DNA of 64,000 bases from Mycoplasma sp. CAG:776 (GTDB lineage Bacteria; Bacillota_I; Bacilli_A; RF39; UBA660): positions 1 to 64,000 of the forward strand of contig FR903053.1 in NCBI GenBank assembly GCA_000438195.1, read 5' to 3'. Made by a program: the position numbers and the translations under genes. Below are positions 35,714-44,739 of this stretch, piece by piece (the stretch's first letter is position 1; every line of letters begins with the position of its first letter). The notes below the pieces were generated by a model. It had not been told where the DNA came from. It did no database searches and saw nothing but the letters and a program-made list of their open reading frames with translations.

Positions 35714-35932
35714 ATGAATAGAAGAGGCCAGGCTTTAGTCGAATATATTCTAATCATTGCTCTAATAAGTGTTATTGCAATTGCACTTGTTAATTATTTT
35801 GGTGGCTATTTAAAAGACGCTATTACCAAAACTTCTTGTAGTTTGGTAGATGAAGAGTATGTTAAAGGTGAGAAGCCTGGTGATGGGTATTGTAAGGGGG
35901 ACGAAGATACCGAAGAAAGTAACGAATCCTAA
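35714..35932 (+). CDS. flp: Flp-type major pilin
   Basis: 72 aa, typical Flp size. The class III prepilin start is RRGQALVEYILIIALISVI, with predicted cleavage after Gly5 and the conserved Glu near +5. After the helix comes an acidic tail with two Cys (43 and 60) that could form a disulfide. AAGGGTGG precedes the ATG. It is first in the tad operon, as expected for the main subunit. Confidence 0.9.
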   Translation: MNRRGQALVEYILIIALISVIAIALVNYFGGYLKDAITKTSCSLVDEEYVKGEKPGDGYCKGDEDTEESNES

Positions 35933-35945
35933 GGAGTTGACTAGC

Positions 35946-36278
35946 ATGAATAAAAAGGGACAAGCATTAGTGGAATTTGTCATTATTTTGCCTATTTTTC
36001 TATTACTTGTTCTAGGGGTTATAGATATTGGTCAAATACTTTATAATCGTACTAAACTTGAAGGAGTTATTACAGATGTCATTTCTATGTATGAAAAAGG
36101 GATTTCTATTTCAGATATAAAAGAAGAAGTGGAGCCTTTGGAGCTGAAAATGGAGGAAGATGGTGATTATCTTTTATTTCATTTAGTTAAAGAAGTAGAT
36201 ATTATTACTCCAGGATTGAATTTTATTTTGGATGATCCTTATCAAATAGAAGTTAGTAGGAGTATTTATAATGAATAA
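35946..36278 (+). CDS. TadE-like pseudopilin
   Basis: 110 aa. KKGQALVEFVIILPIFLLLVLGVIDIG is the TadE signature helix with a prepilin-type Gly-Gln cut site. The rest is a small outer domain. The ATG at 35946 is preceded by AAGGAG; longer frames upstream belong to the pilin gene's shadow. It is a minor pilus subunit. It overlaps the next gene by 8 bp. Confidence 0.88.
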   Translation: MNKKGQALVEFVIILPIFLLLVLGVIDIGQILYNRTKLEGVITDVISMYEKGISISDIKEEVEPLELKMEEDGDYLLFHLVKEVDIITPGLNFILDDPYQIEVSRSIYNE

Positions 36279-36633
36279 AAAAGGTCAAACTTTGGTATTG
36301 TTTGTTATTATGATTCCTATTTTGCTGGGATTGGGAGCTTTTGTTGTAGATGTTAGCTTGGTTATTAGTAAAAATACCGAGTTGAAGGAAGTTAGTAAAA
36401 CGATAATAAAAGATGTAATTGATCAGCCTACTCTCGAAAAAATAAATGATTTATTTACGGAGAATGATATTCCCATTGATCAGTTAAAAGTACAAATAAA
36501 TGATGGAAGAATTAGAATTCAAAATGAATATACGATTGATAGTATTTTTGGTGCTATTATTGGAATTAAAAATTATGATATTAAAATAGATATTGTTGGT
36601 GTATGGCGTGATGGTAAAGTAATATTTGAATAA
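36271..36633 (+). CDS. TadE/TadG-like minor pseudopilin
   Basis: 120 aa. KKGQTLVLFVIMIPILLGLGAFVVDVSL is a second TadE/G-type N-terminal helix; here the Glu at +5 is replaced by Leu or Phe, as in TadG. A beta-rich domain follows (IRIQNEYTIDSIFGAIIG). It overlaps the upstream pseudopilin gene and is probably a tip or assembly subunit. Confidence 0.8.
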   Translation: MNKKGQTLVLFVIMIPILLGLGAFVVDVSLVISKNTELKEVSKTIIKDVIDQPTLEKINDLFTENDIPIDQLKVQINDGRIRIQNEYTIDSIFGAIIGIKNYDIKIDIVGVWRDGKVIFE

Positions 36634-36648
36634 AAAGGAATGATTCAC

Positions 36649-37422
36649 ATGAATAATAAGGGAACTAGTATTTGTGTATTTTCAGCTAAAGGTGGAGTTG
36701 GTAAGACAATTACAACCCTTAATTTAGCAGGAATTTTTGAAATGCTTAAAAAAAAGGTTTTAATTATCGATTTTGATTTATCTGGTGGGGGAATTAGTGC
36801 AGCTTTAAATGTTCCTAATGGGAAAAGTAGTTATCATTTTGTAGATGATTATAATAATAATCGTTATCAAGATTTTAAAAATTATGTCACAAAATATGAT
36901 GATTTTATTGATGTTTTAGCCAGTCCTAAAGATCCTCGACAAGCTTTAAAAATGGATCCAAAATATGTAGAGATTATCCTTGATAAAGCTGTATTTCATT
37001 ATGATATTGTACTAATTGATACTACTCATAATTTGTCAGATTTTAATGTTCTTACTTTAGATTTAGTTGATTATATTTTATTTTTAGTTACGAATGATCC
37101 TTTAGACCTTAAGAATATGAGAAGCTTGATTTCAATTTTTAAGGATACTAATTTGCAGAATTATAAAGTTATATTAAATGAAAGTATTTTTCCTTTTAAG
37201 GGTTATTTTGGTATTTATGATATTAAAAATATTATAAAGGCTAATATTGATTATGTATTATCTAAAGATTTTTATATTAAAAATATAGATAATTTTGTAA
37301 TGAATGGTAAGATTATTACTTTAGATAAGAAAGCATCTAGTTTATTTGCAAAAGATTATATGACTTTGATGGGTATTTGTACAGATTTATTTAAAGAAGG
37401 TGAAAAGCATGAAAACGCTTAG
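36649..37422 (+). CDS. CpaE/TadZ-like MinD-family ATPase
   Basis: 257 aa. The deviant Walker A FSAKGGVGKTITTLN is near residues 9-23, VLIIDFDLSGGG matches switch I and DIVLIDTTHNLSD Walker B. There is no N-terminal receiver domain, unlike longer CpaE proteins. It would localise the pilus machine. AAGGAA precedes the ATG at 36649; an ATG 9 nt earlier is possible. It overlaps cpaF by 14 bp. Confidence 0.88.
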   Translation: MNNKGTSICVFSAKGGVGKTITTLNLAGIFEMLKKKVLIIDFDLSGGGISAALNVPNGKSSYHFVDDYNNNRYQDFKNYVTKYDDFIDVLASPKDPRQALKMDPKYVEIILDKAVFHYDIVLIDTTHNLSDFNVLTLDLVDYILFLVTNDPLDLKNMRSLISIFKDTNLQNYKVILNESIFPFKGYFGIYDIKNIIKANIDYVLSKDFYIKNIDNFVMNGKIITLDKKASSLFAKDYMTLMGICTDLFKEGEKHENA

Positions 37423-38740
37423 AGATGCTTTTGATGTTAAAATAAAGCAAAAAAAACAGGATATTTTAAATGATTATGATATATTTCCTGATAAAAAGCT
37501 ATTAGATAAGCTTAGAACAGAGATTATTGAGAATTTAATTGATAATGAAATGCCTAGTAATATTAGTCTTACAGAATGGATTAATAATGAAATTGATAAA
37601 ACTATTGAGGGTTATGATTTAACTAATTTAGAGCGAAGTCATTTATTTAATTTAATTGATAATGAAATTAATGGTTTTGGTCCTATTTCAGAATTATTAG
37701 AAGATGATAATATTACAGAAATTATGATTAATTCGCCAGATGAGATTTATATTGAAATTGATGGAGTATTAGTAAAAGATGAAAGTGTTTCGTTTATTAA
37801 TGATGATCATATTATTAGAACAGTTCAAAGACTTATTGAACCGATGGGAAGAACGATTGATGCTACAAATCCGATGGTCGATTCTAGACTTTTAGATGGT
37901 TCAAGAATCAATGCAGTTATTCCACCTCTTTCTACTAAAGGGCCGGTTGTGACGATTCGCAAATTTAAAGAAAGTATGACAAATATTGATGAACTTATTC
38001 GTATTGGTTCATTGACGCCTTATATGGCAAGATTTTTAGATGCGGCAGTAAGAGGAAAATTAAATATAATTGTATGTGGTGGAACTGGTAGTGGAAAAAC
38101 CACTCTTTTAAACATATTAAGTGGATTTATTCAAGATAATGAACGAATTATTACTATTGAAGATGCAGCAGAATTAAAGTTAAATCAGTCTCATGTAATA
38201 TCTCTAGAAACTAGAACGATGAATTATGAAGCATCTGGTGAAATTACCATAAGAGATTTGGTCATTAATTCTCTTAGAATGAGACCTGATCGAATTATTG
38301 TTGGTGAAGTTAGAGGAAAAGAAGCTTTTGATATGTTACAAGCGATGAATACAGGTCATGATGGTTCACTAACTACTTTACATGCTAATAGTCCAATGGA
38401 TGCTTTAAATAGATTAGAGACTATGGTTTTAATGAGTGATGTTGATGTTCCTATTAAGGCTGTTAGAGAATATATTGTGAGCGCTATTGATTTAATTGCT
38501 AATATTGAAAGAATGAGCGATGGTAGAAGAAAAGTTACTAGTATTTGTGAACTTGAAAATTTTACAGATGGAGAGATTAAATTAAATGAAATTTTTGCTT
38601 TTAAACAAAAAGGGCTTACAGAACATGGAGAAGTTGATGGGGAATATATTTTGTATGAAAGAATTCCTAAAGTTTATAAAAAAATTAAAGCTAGAGGTAT
38701 TCAAGATTTAGATGATATTTTTGAAGTGAAAGAAAATTAG
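37409..38740 (+). CDS. cpaF: Tad secretion ATPase CpaF/TadA
   Basis: 443 aa. The Walker A CGGTGSGKTTL is near residue 225, an Asp box (TIEDAAELKL) and His box (TTLHANSP) follow, with RPDRIIVGEVRG as Walker B. It lacks the N-terminal domain of T4P PilB, as is usual for CpaF. It powers pilus extension and, in Tad systems, perhaps retraction. GAAGGTG precedes the ATG at 37409. Confidence 0.95.
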   Translation: MKTLRDAFDVKIKQKKQDILNDYDIFPDKKLLDKLRTEIIENLIDNEMPSNISLTEWINNEIDKTIEGYDLTNLERSHLFNLIDNEINGFGPISELLEDDNITEIMINSPDEIYIEIDGVLVKDESVSFINDDHIIRTVQRLIEPMGRTIDATNPMVDSRLLDGSRINAVIPPLSTKGPVVTIRKFKESMTNIDELIRIGSLTPYMARFLDAAVRGKLNIIVCGGTGSGKTTLLNILSGFIQDNERIITIEDAAELKLNQSHVISLETRTMNYEASGEITIRDLVINSLRMRPDRIIVGEVRGKEAFDMLQAMNTGHDGSLTTLHANSPMDALNRLETMVLMSDVDVPIKAVREYIVSAIDLIANIERMSDGRRKVTSICELENFTDGEIKLNEIFAFKQKGLTEHGEVDGEYILYERIPKVYKKIKARGIQDLDDIFEVKEN

Positions 38741-38751
38741 AGAGGTGAATT

Positions 38752-39747
38752 ATGGACGGAGTTAGATTTTTACAAATAATTTTAATATTAATCCCTTTTT
38801 TGGTAGCAATTTATCTGCTTCGTCTTTCAAAGACTCTTAGCTTAGAAAAAAGATTAGCAGACTTTGCTATTACATCTCATAAAGATTATGAAATTTCTTT
38901 TTTTGATAAGATGAATTATTATGTTTGGAAATTTATTCGAAGATTATCTAAATTATTAAAAAAGTCAGTTGTTTTAAGGAATTATGGGGAGAAATATAAT
39001 AAGTTTATTTCTTTTGAAGCCCGTGATAGAAAAGATGGTATTGATTATGTTACTTTTAAATTTGTTTATTGTTTTATTGTTTTAATTTTGGGTATTATTA
39101 GTCTTATTATTCATTATCATGACTTTGATGGAATGATTTTGCTTGTTATTCTTATTATTACCTTTTTTGTTCCAGACATCTATCTTAATATTACTTTTAA
39201 TAAGAAAAGAAAAAGAATAGAAGAAGATTTATTAAAAGCTATTATTATTATGAATAATGCTTTTGGTAGTGGGAAGAATATTATGCAAGCTATTCAAATT
39301 GTTAAAACAGAATTAGATGGTCCTATTCAAGATGAATTTGAAAAAATTTATTTAGATATTACTTATGGCCTTAGTTTAGATGTGGTCTTTAATCGTTTCT
39401 ATGAAAGAGTTAAATTAGAAGATGCTAAATATATTACTTCCTCTTTAACTCTTTTAAATAAAACGGGAGGAGATATTATACGAGTATTTTCAAGACTTGA
39501 AAAGTCTATTTTGGATAAGAAGAATTTACGAAATGAACTTACTAGTTTGACTAGTTCTAGTCGTTTTGTATTTCGTTTTCTAGCTTTTTTACCTTTTATT
39601 TTTATGTTTATTATTTTTGTTCTTAATCCTAAATATTTTAATCCTCTTTTTTCTTCTTCTATAGGAATTATGGTTTTAATTTTAATTACTGCTTTATATC
39701 TTCTTTATATTTGGATTATTAAAAGAGTTTTAGAGGTGAAGATATGA
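38752..39747 (+). CDS. tadB: TadB-like inner-membrane platform protein
   Basis: 331 aa. A membrane helix lies near 6-22, two in the middle (about 105-145) and two at the C-terminus. The cytosolic T2SSF domain reads LLKAIIIMNNAFGSGKNIMQAI and a later KTGGDIIRVF. It forms the platform with TadC and contacts CpaF. AGAGGTG precedes the ATG. Its stop overlaps the TadC start (ATGA). Confidence 0.9.
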   Translation: MDGVRFLQIILILIPFLVAIYLLRLSKTLSLEKRLADFAITSHKDYEISFFDKMNYYVWKFIRRLSKLLKKSVVLRNYGEKYNKFISFEARDRKDGIDYVTFKFVYCFIVLILGIISLIIHYHDFDGMILLVILIITFFVPDIYLNITFNKKRKRIEEDLLKAIIIMNNAFGSGKNIMQAIQIVKTELDGPIQDEFEKIYLDITYGLSLDVVFNRFYERVKLEDAKYITSSLTLLNKTGGDIIRVFSRLEKSILDKKNLRNELTSLTSSSRFVFRFLAFLPFIFMFIIFVLNPKYFNPLFSSSIGIMVLILITALYLLYIWIIKRVLEVKI

Positions 39748-40442
39748 GAGATAGTGTTTTTGCTAAAATTTATCCTAAAAAAACTATTGATAGAGTAGAA
39801 GCTAAAATTAGATTATTAGGTGTAAATAATCATTATAATCTATTTATGCTTTTAAATTTTAGAGTACTTATTTCTTTGATTTTATTTGTATTATTTCTTT
39901 TAATATCGAATATTGGTTATATTTTAGCTCCTATTATTGCTATTTTATTTTATTATTTTAGTGAAATGGTTTTATTAGATTATCCAATTAAAAAACGAGC
40001 TAAAAAATTAGAAAAAGAAGCTTTATTCTTTTTTGAAGTATTACTTCTTACTTTGGAAAGTGGAAGAAATTTAGGCCATGCTCTACAATTAACAACTCTC
40101 AATATTGATTCAGAATTATCTAGTGAATTTAAGAAAACTTTAGAGGAAGTAAAACTTGGTAAAAGCCTTAACGAGGCTTTAAATGATATGAAAAAAAGAA
40201 TTCCTAGTGAAGCGATTAATAATGCTCTTTTAAATATGGTGGAATCAAATTTATTTGGAAATAGTATTTTAACTTCCATGAATAATCAAATTGATTTTTT
40301 AAGAGAAAAACAAATGCTTGATGTTAAATCAGAAATTAATAAGTTACCAACTAAGGTTAGTATTATTAGTGCTTTATTTTTTGTTCCTATTATGTTACTT
40401 ATTATTTTAGCACCAGTTTTACTTGATTATATTTTAGGATAG
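39744..40442 (+). CDS. tadC: TadC-like inner-membrane platform protein
   Basis: 232 aa. The T2SSF domain is visible as LLLTLESGRNLGHALQLTT and ALNDMKKRIPSEAINN, with two membrane helices near 32-75 and one at the C-terminus. It is shorter than many TadC proteins. It is the last recognisable gene of the pilus operon; no prepilin peptidase (TadV) is present in the window. Confidence 0.88.
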   Translation: MRDSVFAKIYPKKTIDRVEAKIRLLGVNNHYNLFMLLNFRVLISLILFVLFLLISNIGYILAPIIAILFYYFSEMVLLDYPIKKRAKKLEKEALFFFEVLLLTLESGRNLGHALQLTTLNIDSELSSEFKKTLEEVKLGKSLNEALNDMKKRIPSEAINNALLNMVESNLFGNSILTSMNNQIDFLREKQMLDVKSEINKLPTKVSIISALFFVPIMLLIILAPVLLDYILG

Positions 40443-40470
40443 CTTTATACTTTTAGTAGAGGTGGTATGT

Positions 40471-40896
40471 ATGGGTAAAGTTGCCAAAGATTATCTTCAA
40501 GAGTTAGAATTACAATATAAAGTATTAAGAGATCAATATTTAGTAGAACATCATTATTGTGAAAAAGTTGTGAGTGAAGAAGCTAAAGAGGGATATATTT
40601 ATGATCCTGGTGCTAGAGTTTATTATAGTTATGAGGCTATTAAAGGAAAAGAACCTGAGTTAGACAGAATAGTTGAATTGCAAATGAAAATTAATCGTTT
40701 TAAAAAGACATCTTCTATTGCGAATACTTTTAAAGTTTTAGCTATTATAGAAAGTGTTATCAGTGTTATTGCTTTTTTCTATTTTGGATATGGAGTTTCT
40801 TATTCTTTCAGTTTCTTTATTCTTTTTAGTGGTGTTATTTTATCTTTTATACTTTGGGGCATTGCTAAATTAGCAGAAGTTTTAAGAAATAAATGA
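40471..40896 (+). CDS. Unknown protein with two C-terminal membrane helices
   Basis: 141 aa. A coiled, charged N-terminal half (YLQELELQYKVLRDQYLVEHH) is followed by two membrane helices (about 88-108 and 113-134) and a short basic end. It sits 28 bp after tadC and may be part of that operon. No family recognised. The ATG at 40471 follows AGAGGTGG. Confidence 0.7.
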   Translation: MGKVAKDYLQELELQYKVLRDQYLVEHHYCEKVVSEEAKEGYIYDPGARVYYSYEAIKGKEPELDRIVELQMKINRFKKTSSIANTFKVLAIIESVISVIAFFYFGYGVSYSFSFFILFSGVILSFILWGIAKLAEVLRNK

Positions 40897-40912
40897 TATA
40901 TGGGAGTATTAT

Positions 40913-41401
40913 ATGGAAGAGAAAGTTGTTTTAATTGATTATGATGAAATATATGCTGATGAAATTGATGAGATTGAAAGACAAGAATGGGGTGTTAATG
41001 GTGAAAGTATACGGGAAGAAATAAGTGATAATTTAGTTATTAAATTAGCAAAATATCAAGAGAAGATTGTTGGTTGTGCTTATGCTAAAGTAATTGGAGA
41101 TTTATTTTACATTGAAGTTATTATTGTTAAACCGGAATATCAACATCAACATATCGGTTCTTTATTTATGGATTATTTTTTAGAATATGCTAAAGAACAT
41201 AAGTTAGCTAATATGGTAGGTGAAGGGGTTTGTACCAATGGTCGCTTAAATATTGAGGGCATTATGAAAAAATATGGTTTTTTAGAAGTGTTTCGGGTTA
41301 AAAATTATTGGGGTGCTCGTTATCCAGAAGCTAGCTGTAAATCATGTGGCCAAAAACCTTGTGTTTGTACGGGTGTTATTTTTGTTAAACATCTTTATTA
41401 A
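40913..41401 (+). CDS. GNAT-family acetyltransferase with Cys-rich C-terminus
   Basis: 162 aa. The motif A region is VKPEYQHQHIGSLFMDYF. After the fold comes CKSCGQKPCVC, a possible metal-binding knuckle unusual for GNATs. Substrate unknown. The 3' end overlaps the convergent DtxR-family gene by 17 bp, so both share a stretch of complementary mRNA. Confidence 0.85.
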   Translation: MEEKVVLIDYDEIYADEIDEIERQEWGVNGESIREEISDNLVIKLAKYQEKIVGCAYAKVIGDLFYIEVIIVKPEYQHQHIGSLFMDYFLEYAKEHKLANMVGEGVCTNGRLNIEGIMKKYGFLEVFRVKNYWGARYPEASCKSCGQKPCVCTGVIFVKHLY

Positions 41402-41786
41402 TTTGTTTTTCTAAATTAGTTAAAGTGGTTTCATCTATAAAGTGTTCTAACTTTTCTACTTGTTCTAAACAGAATTGCTCTTTATTTAAATTTTTTAAAA
41501 ATGTTTCTAATATCTGGTGTCTGTGATATAAATAGGCACCTATTTTTATGCCATTTGGGGTAAGAATAATATTGTTATTATTAATTGATACTAATTCTAA
41601 AATTTTTAATTTGCTAATCATCTTACTACAAGATGATTTTTTGATGTTTAGATTTTTACTTAAAGAAGTAATGGTTATTTTATTATCTTTATTTCGGTAA
41701 ATCATTTCTAAATAGTCTTCCATTGGATAGGTTATTTTTTCTTTATTATGAATGTAGGTAGTTAAAGTATAAAAATCATTATTCAT
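41385..41786 (-). CDS. DtxR/MntR-family metal-dependent repressor
   Basis: 133 aa. The winged helix (PMEDYLEMIYRNKDNKITITSLSKNLNIKKSSCSKMISKL) and the metal-binding dimerisation helix (HRHQILETFLK, VEKLEHFID) match DtxR/MntR. There is no SH3 domain, as in MntR. It lies next to feoAB with a palindromic site between them, so it probably represses iron uptake when metal is sufficient. Confidence 0.92.
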   Translation of the reverse strand: MNNDFYTLTTYIHNKEKITYPMEDYLEMIYRNKDNKITITSLSKNLNIKKSSCSKMISKLKILELVSINNNNIILTPNGIKIGAYLYHRHQILETFLKNLNKEQFCLEQVEKLEHFIDETTLTNLEKQINKDV

Positions 41787-41827
41787 TAGACCACAAATCC
41801 TATTCTTTTCATATACTACTATAGATG

Positions 41828-41845
41828 TTAGTTTAAGGAAACTAA
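41828..41845. promoter_or_regulatory. DtxR/MntR-type operator
   Basis: TTAGTTT AAGG AAACTAA is a perfect 7-bp inverted repeat with a 4-nt centre, 29 nt upstream of feoA and next to the regulator gene. The right half (TTAAGGAAAC) resembles known MntR/SirR boxes. Confidence 0.7.
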
Positions 41846-41873
41846 TAAATTATATGAAGGAGAATTATTTTTT

Positions 41874-42107
41874 ATGATGACATTAGATCAAATGAATTTG
41901 AATGATATTGTTAATGTAATAAATATTTATGGAGAATCAAGAATTAAAAGAAGATTATTAGATTTGGGATTTATCCCAGGTGAAGAAGTAAAATGTGTTT
42001 TGATTAGTCCTTTTAAAGATCCTAAAGCTTATAAGATTGCTGGTAATGTTATTGCTCTTAGAAGTATAGATGCAAGAAATGTTGAGGTTACTTATGAAAA
42101 ATGTTAA
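41874..42107 (+). CDS. feoA: FeoA ferrous iron transport protein
   Basis: 77 aa. SH3-like fold with RIKRRLLDLGFIPGEEV and ALRSIDARNVEV, the FeoA signature. It assists the FeoB pore in the cytosol. AAGGAGA precedes the ATG. Its end overlaps feoB by 14 bp. Confidence 0.92.
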   Translation: MMTLDQMNLNDIVNVINIYGESRIKRRLLDLGFIPGEEVKCVLISPFKDPKAYKIAGNVIALRSIDARNVEVTYEKC

Positions 42108-44079
42108 AGTGGCTTTGATTGGAACTCCCAATGTAGGGAAGTCTACTATTTATAATACTCTTACTCATAATCATGAACATACAGGGAATTGGGCAGGTAA
42201 AACCGTTGGAGTTAGTAGTGGAGAGTGTGTTTATGAAGGAATTACTTATACTTTTTATGATTTACCAGGAACTTATTCTTTAATTAGTAAATCAAAAGAA
42301 GAAGTTGTGGCAACAGATTTTATTGTTTTTTCCTCTTTTGATGTAGCAGTTGTTGTATGTGATGCGACTAGTTTAGAAAAAGGAATTCATTTAGTATTAC
42401 AAACGAAAGAAATATGTAAGAATGTAGTTGTTTGCGTGAATTTAATTGATGAAGCTAAAAAGAAAAATATTGAAATTGATTATGAATTATTAGAAGAAAG
42501 ACTTGGAAGTCCTGTAGTTCCGGTTAGCGCAAGAAATAATATAGGATTAGATCGGTTACTTCAGGCTATTCGGGATGCAAAAAATAGCGATTATTTAGAT
42601 ATTGATTATGGAGTTTTAAATAAAAGTATTCAGTATTTATTACCCAAAATTCAAACTGACCAATATAATCCTAAATGGATAGCTTTGAAAGTTTTAGAAA
42701 ACAATCATTATTATCAAGAAAAGTTTCGAGAATTAGGGATATTAAAAGATACAGAAAATTTTGCTCTTGATTTGGATGTTAATTTGGAAATAGTTTTGAA
42801 AATTGCTAAAAAAACAAAAGAATTACTTAAAAATGTCGTTATCTATCATGATGTTGGTTATGATGCAAAAGAAAGAAAAATTGATAAAATATTGACTAGT
42901 AAAATATGGGGTATTCCTATTATGCTTGCTATTTTATTTGTTTGCTTTTATATTACTATTGTGGGAGCAAATTATCCATCTAGTCTCATGTTTCAATTTT
43001 TCTCTTCCTTAGAAAGTCCGATTACTCAATTTTTAAATTTTATTCATTTACCACAAGTTGTTATTGATTTATTAGTAACGGGAGTATATAAAACACTTTA
43101 TTGGGTTGTTTCTGTTATGTTACCACCGATGCTTATATTTTTTCCTTTATTTACTTTTTTAGAAGACTTAGGAGTATTACCTAGAATAGCTTTTAATATG
43201 GATCGTGCTTTTAGTAAATGTAGAGCATGTGGGAAACAAGCACTTACAATGTGTATGGGAATTGGCTGTAATGCCGTTGGTGTTACCGGAGCAAGAATTA
43301 TTGATTCAAAAAGAGAAAGAATTATTGCTATTATTACAAATATATTTATGCCTTGTAATGGAAAGTTTCCAACTTTAATTTCGATTATTACCATTTTCTT
43401 TGTTGGACTTAATCAAAAGTGGGGATCTTTATTATGTGCTCTTATCTTAACAGGATTTCTTTTCTTAGGAATTATTTTAACTTTTCTTGTTAGTTTTATT
43501 TTATCTAAAACTTTATTAAAAGGGGAACCTTCTAGTTTTACTTTGGAACTACCACCTTACCGAATGCCTAAAATATTAGATACGATTATTTATAGTGTTA
43601 AAAATCGAGCAATATTTGTATTAGGCCGAGCTGTTAAAGTAGCTATTCCAGCAGGAGTTCTTATTTGGATTATTGCTAATGTAACAATTCAAGGCGTTCC
43701 TATTTTGAATTATCTTATTTCTCTTTTAAATCCTTTTGGTATTCTTTTGGGTTTAGATGGAGTTATTCTTCTAGCATTAATCTTGGGATTTCCAGCGAAT
43801 GAAATTGTTCTTCCTATTATGCTTATGTGTTATTTAAAAACGAATACTTTAATTGAAATGGATAATTTAAATTTGTTAAGTGATATTTTTGTTAGCAATG
43901 GTTGGACTATTAAAACGGCATTATGTTTTATTATTTTATTTTTGTATCGTTTTCCTTGTTCAACAACCCTTCTTACGATTCATAAAGAAACAGGAAGTAA
44001 ACTTTATACTCTATTAAGTGTTATTATTCCTCTTAGTATTGGAATTATTCTTTGTTTATTTATTCATTTTATTTTTTAG
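42094..44079 (+). CDS. feoB: FeoB ferrous iron transporter
   Basis: 661 aa. The GTPase domain has G1 GTPNVGKST (10-18), DLPGTYSL as G3 and NLID as G4. About ten membrane helices follow, with the Gate motifs and conserved Cys (CRACGKQALTMCMGIGCNAVG). It imports Fe2+ with FeoA; no FeoC is seen. GAGGTT precedes the ATG at 42094. Expected to be controlled by the adjacent DtxR-family protein. Confidence 0.95.
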   Translation: MKNVKVALIGTPNVGKSTIYNTLTHNHEHTGNWAGKTVGVSSGECVYEGITYTFYDLPGTYSLISKSKEEVVATDFIVFSSFDVAVVVCDATSLEKGIHLVLQTKEICKNVVVCVNLIDEAKKKNIEIDYELLEERLGSPVVPVSARNNIGLDRLLQAIRDAKNSDYLDIDYGVLNKSIQYLLPKIQTDQYNPKWIALKVLENNHYYQEKFRELGILKDTENFALDLDVNLEIVLKIAKKTKELLKNVVIYHDVGYDAKERKIDKILTSKIWGIPIMLAILFVCFYITIVGANYPSSLMFQFFSSLESPITQFLNFIHLPQVVIDLLVTGVYKTLYWVVSVMLPPMLIFFPLFTFLEDLGVLPRIAFNMDRAFSKCRACGKQALTMCMGIGCNAVGVTGARIIDSKRERIIAIITNIFMPCNGKFPTLISIITIFFVGLNQKWGSLLCALILTGFLFLGIILTFLVSFILSKTLLKGEPSSFTLELPPYRMPKILDTIIYSVKNRAIFVLGRAVKVAIPAGVLIWIIANVTIQGVPILNYLISLLNPFGILLGLDGVILLALILGFPANEIVLPIMLMCYLKTNTLIEMDNLNLLSDIFVSNGWTIKTALCFIILFLYRFPCSTTLLTIHKETGSKLYTLLSVIIPLSIGIILCLFIHFIF

Positions 44080-44083
44080 TTCT

Positions 44084-44120
44084 TTACACTCTAAGCAATA
44101 TTAGAGTGTAATTTCTTTTT
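44084..44120 (+). terminator. Intrinsic terminator
   Basis: TTACACTCTAA and TTAGAGTGTAA form an 11-bp perfect stem with a 6-nt loop, followed by TTTCTTTTT. Confidence 0.85.
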
Positions 44121-44150
44121 AAATGTATTATAATAATATTGTGATTTATT

Positions 44151-44729
44151 ATGTTTGATGCAATTGATGCTTTTATTGATACAACTTTACAAGGACTAGG
44201 TGTATGGGGACCGATTGTTGGATGTTTCTTTATTTTAATTGAATCCATGGTTCCTATTTTACCACTTTTTGTTTTTATTACCCTTAACTTCTTGGCTTTT
44301 GGGTCTGTTTTTGGGTTTATTATTTCGTGGATATTTACGTGTATTGGTTGTTTTATTTCTTTTTTACTTTTTCGATGTAAAGTTCAAACTTGGCTTTTTA
44401 AAAGGATAAAAAAAGAAGGGCTTATTAGTGAAAAAACAATTAATATGATTACCAATTTAAAATTTGAACAATTAACAACAATTATTGCTATTCCTTTTAC
44501 ACCAGCTTTTTTGGTTAATATTGCAGCAGGATTATCAAAAATGAGTTATAAAAAATACTTAGGAGCTTTATTAATTGGAAAAATATTTTTAGTTTATTTT
44601 TGGGGATTTGTTGGGGTTAGTTTACTTGAAAGTATTAAAAATCCAATTTACTTAGTTCGAGTAGGAATACTTTTAATTCTCGCTTATGTATTTAGTAAGA
44701 TTGTTAGTAAAAAATTTAAGATAGAATAG
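44151..44729 (+). CDS. VTT-domain (DedA/TVP38-like) membrane protein
   Basis: 192 aa with about five membrane helices. The pattern FILIESMVPILPLFVF and the later RCKVQTWLF and IPFTPAFLVNIAAGL fit the VTT/SNARE-associated family, now viewed as lipid scramblases or flippases. It is followed after 10 bp by rmuC. Confidence 0.85.
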   Translation: MFDAIDAFIDTTLQGLGVWGPIVGCFFILIESMVPILPLFVFITLNFLAFGSVFGFIISWIFTCIGCFISFLLFRCKVQTWLFKRIKKEGLISEKTINMITNLKFEQLTTIIAIPFTPAFLVNIAAGLSKMSYKKYLGALLIGKIFLVYFWGFVGVSLLESIKNPIYLVRVGILLILAYVFSKIVSKKFKIE

Positions 44730-44739
44730 AGGTTTGTTT

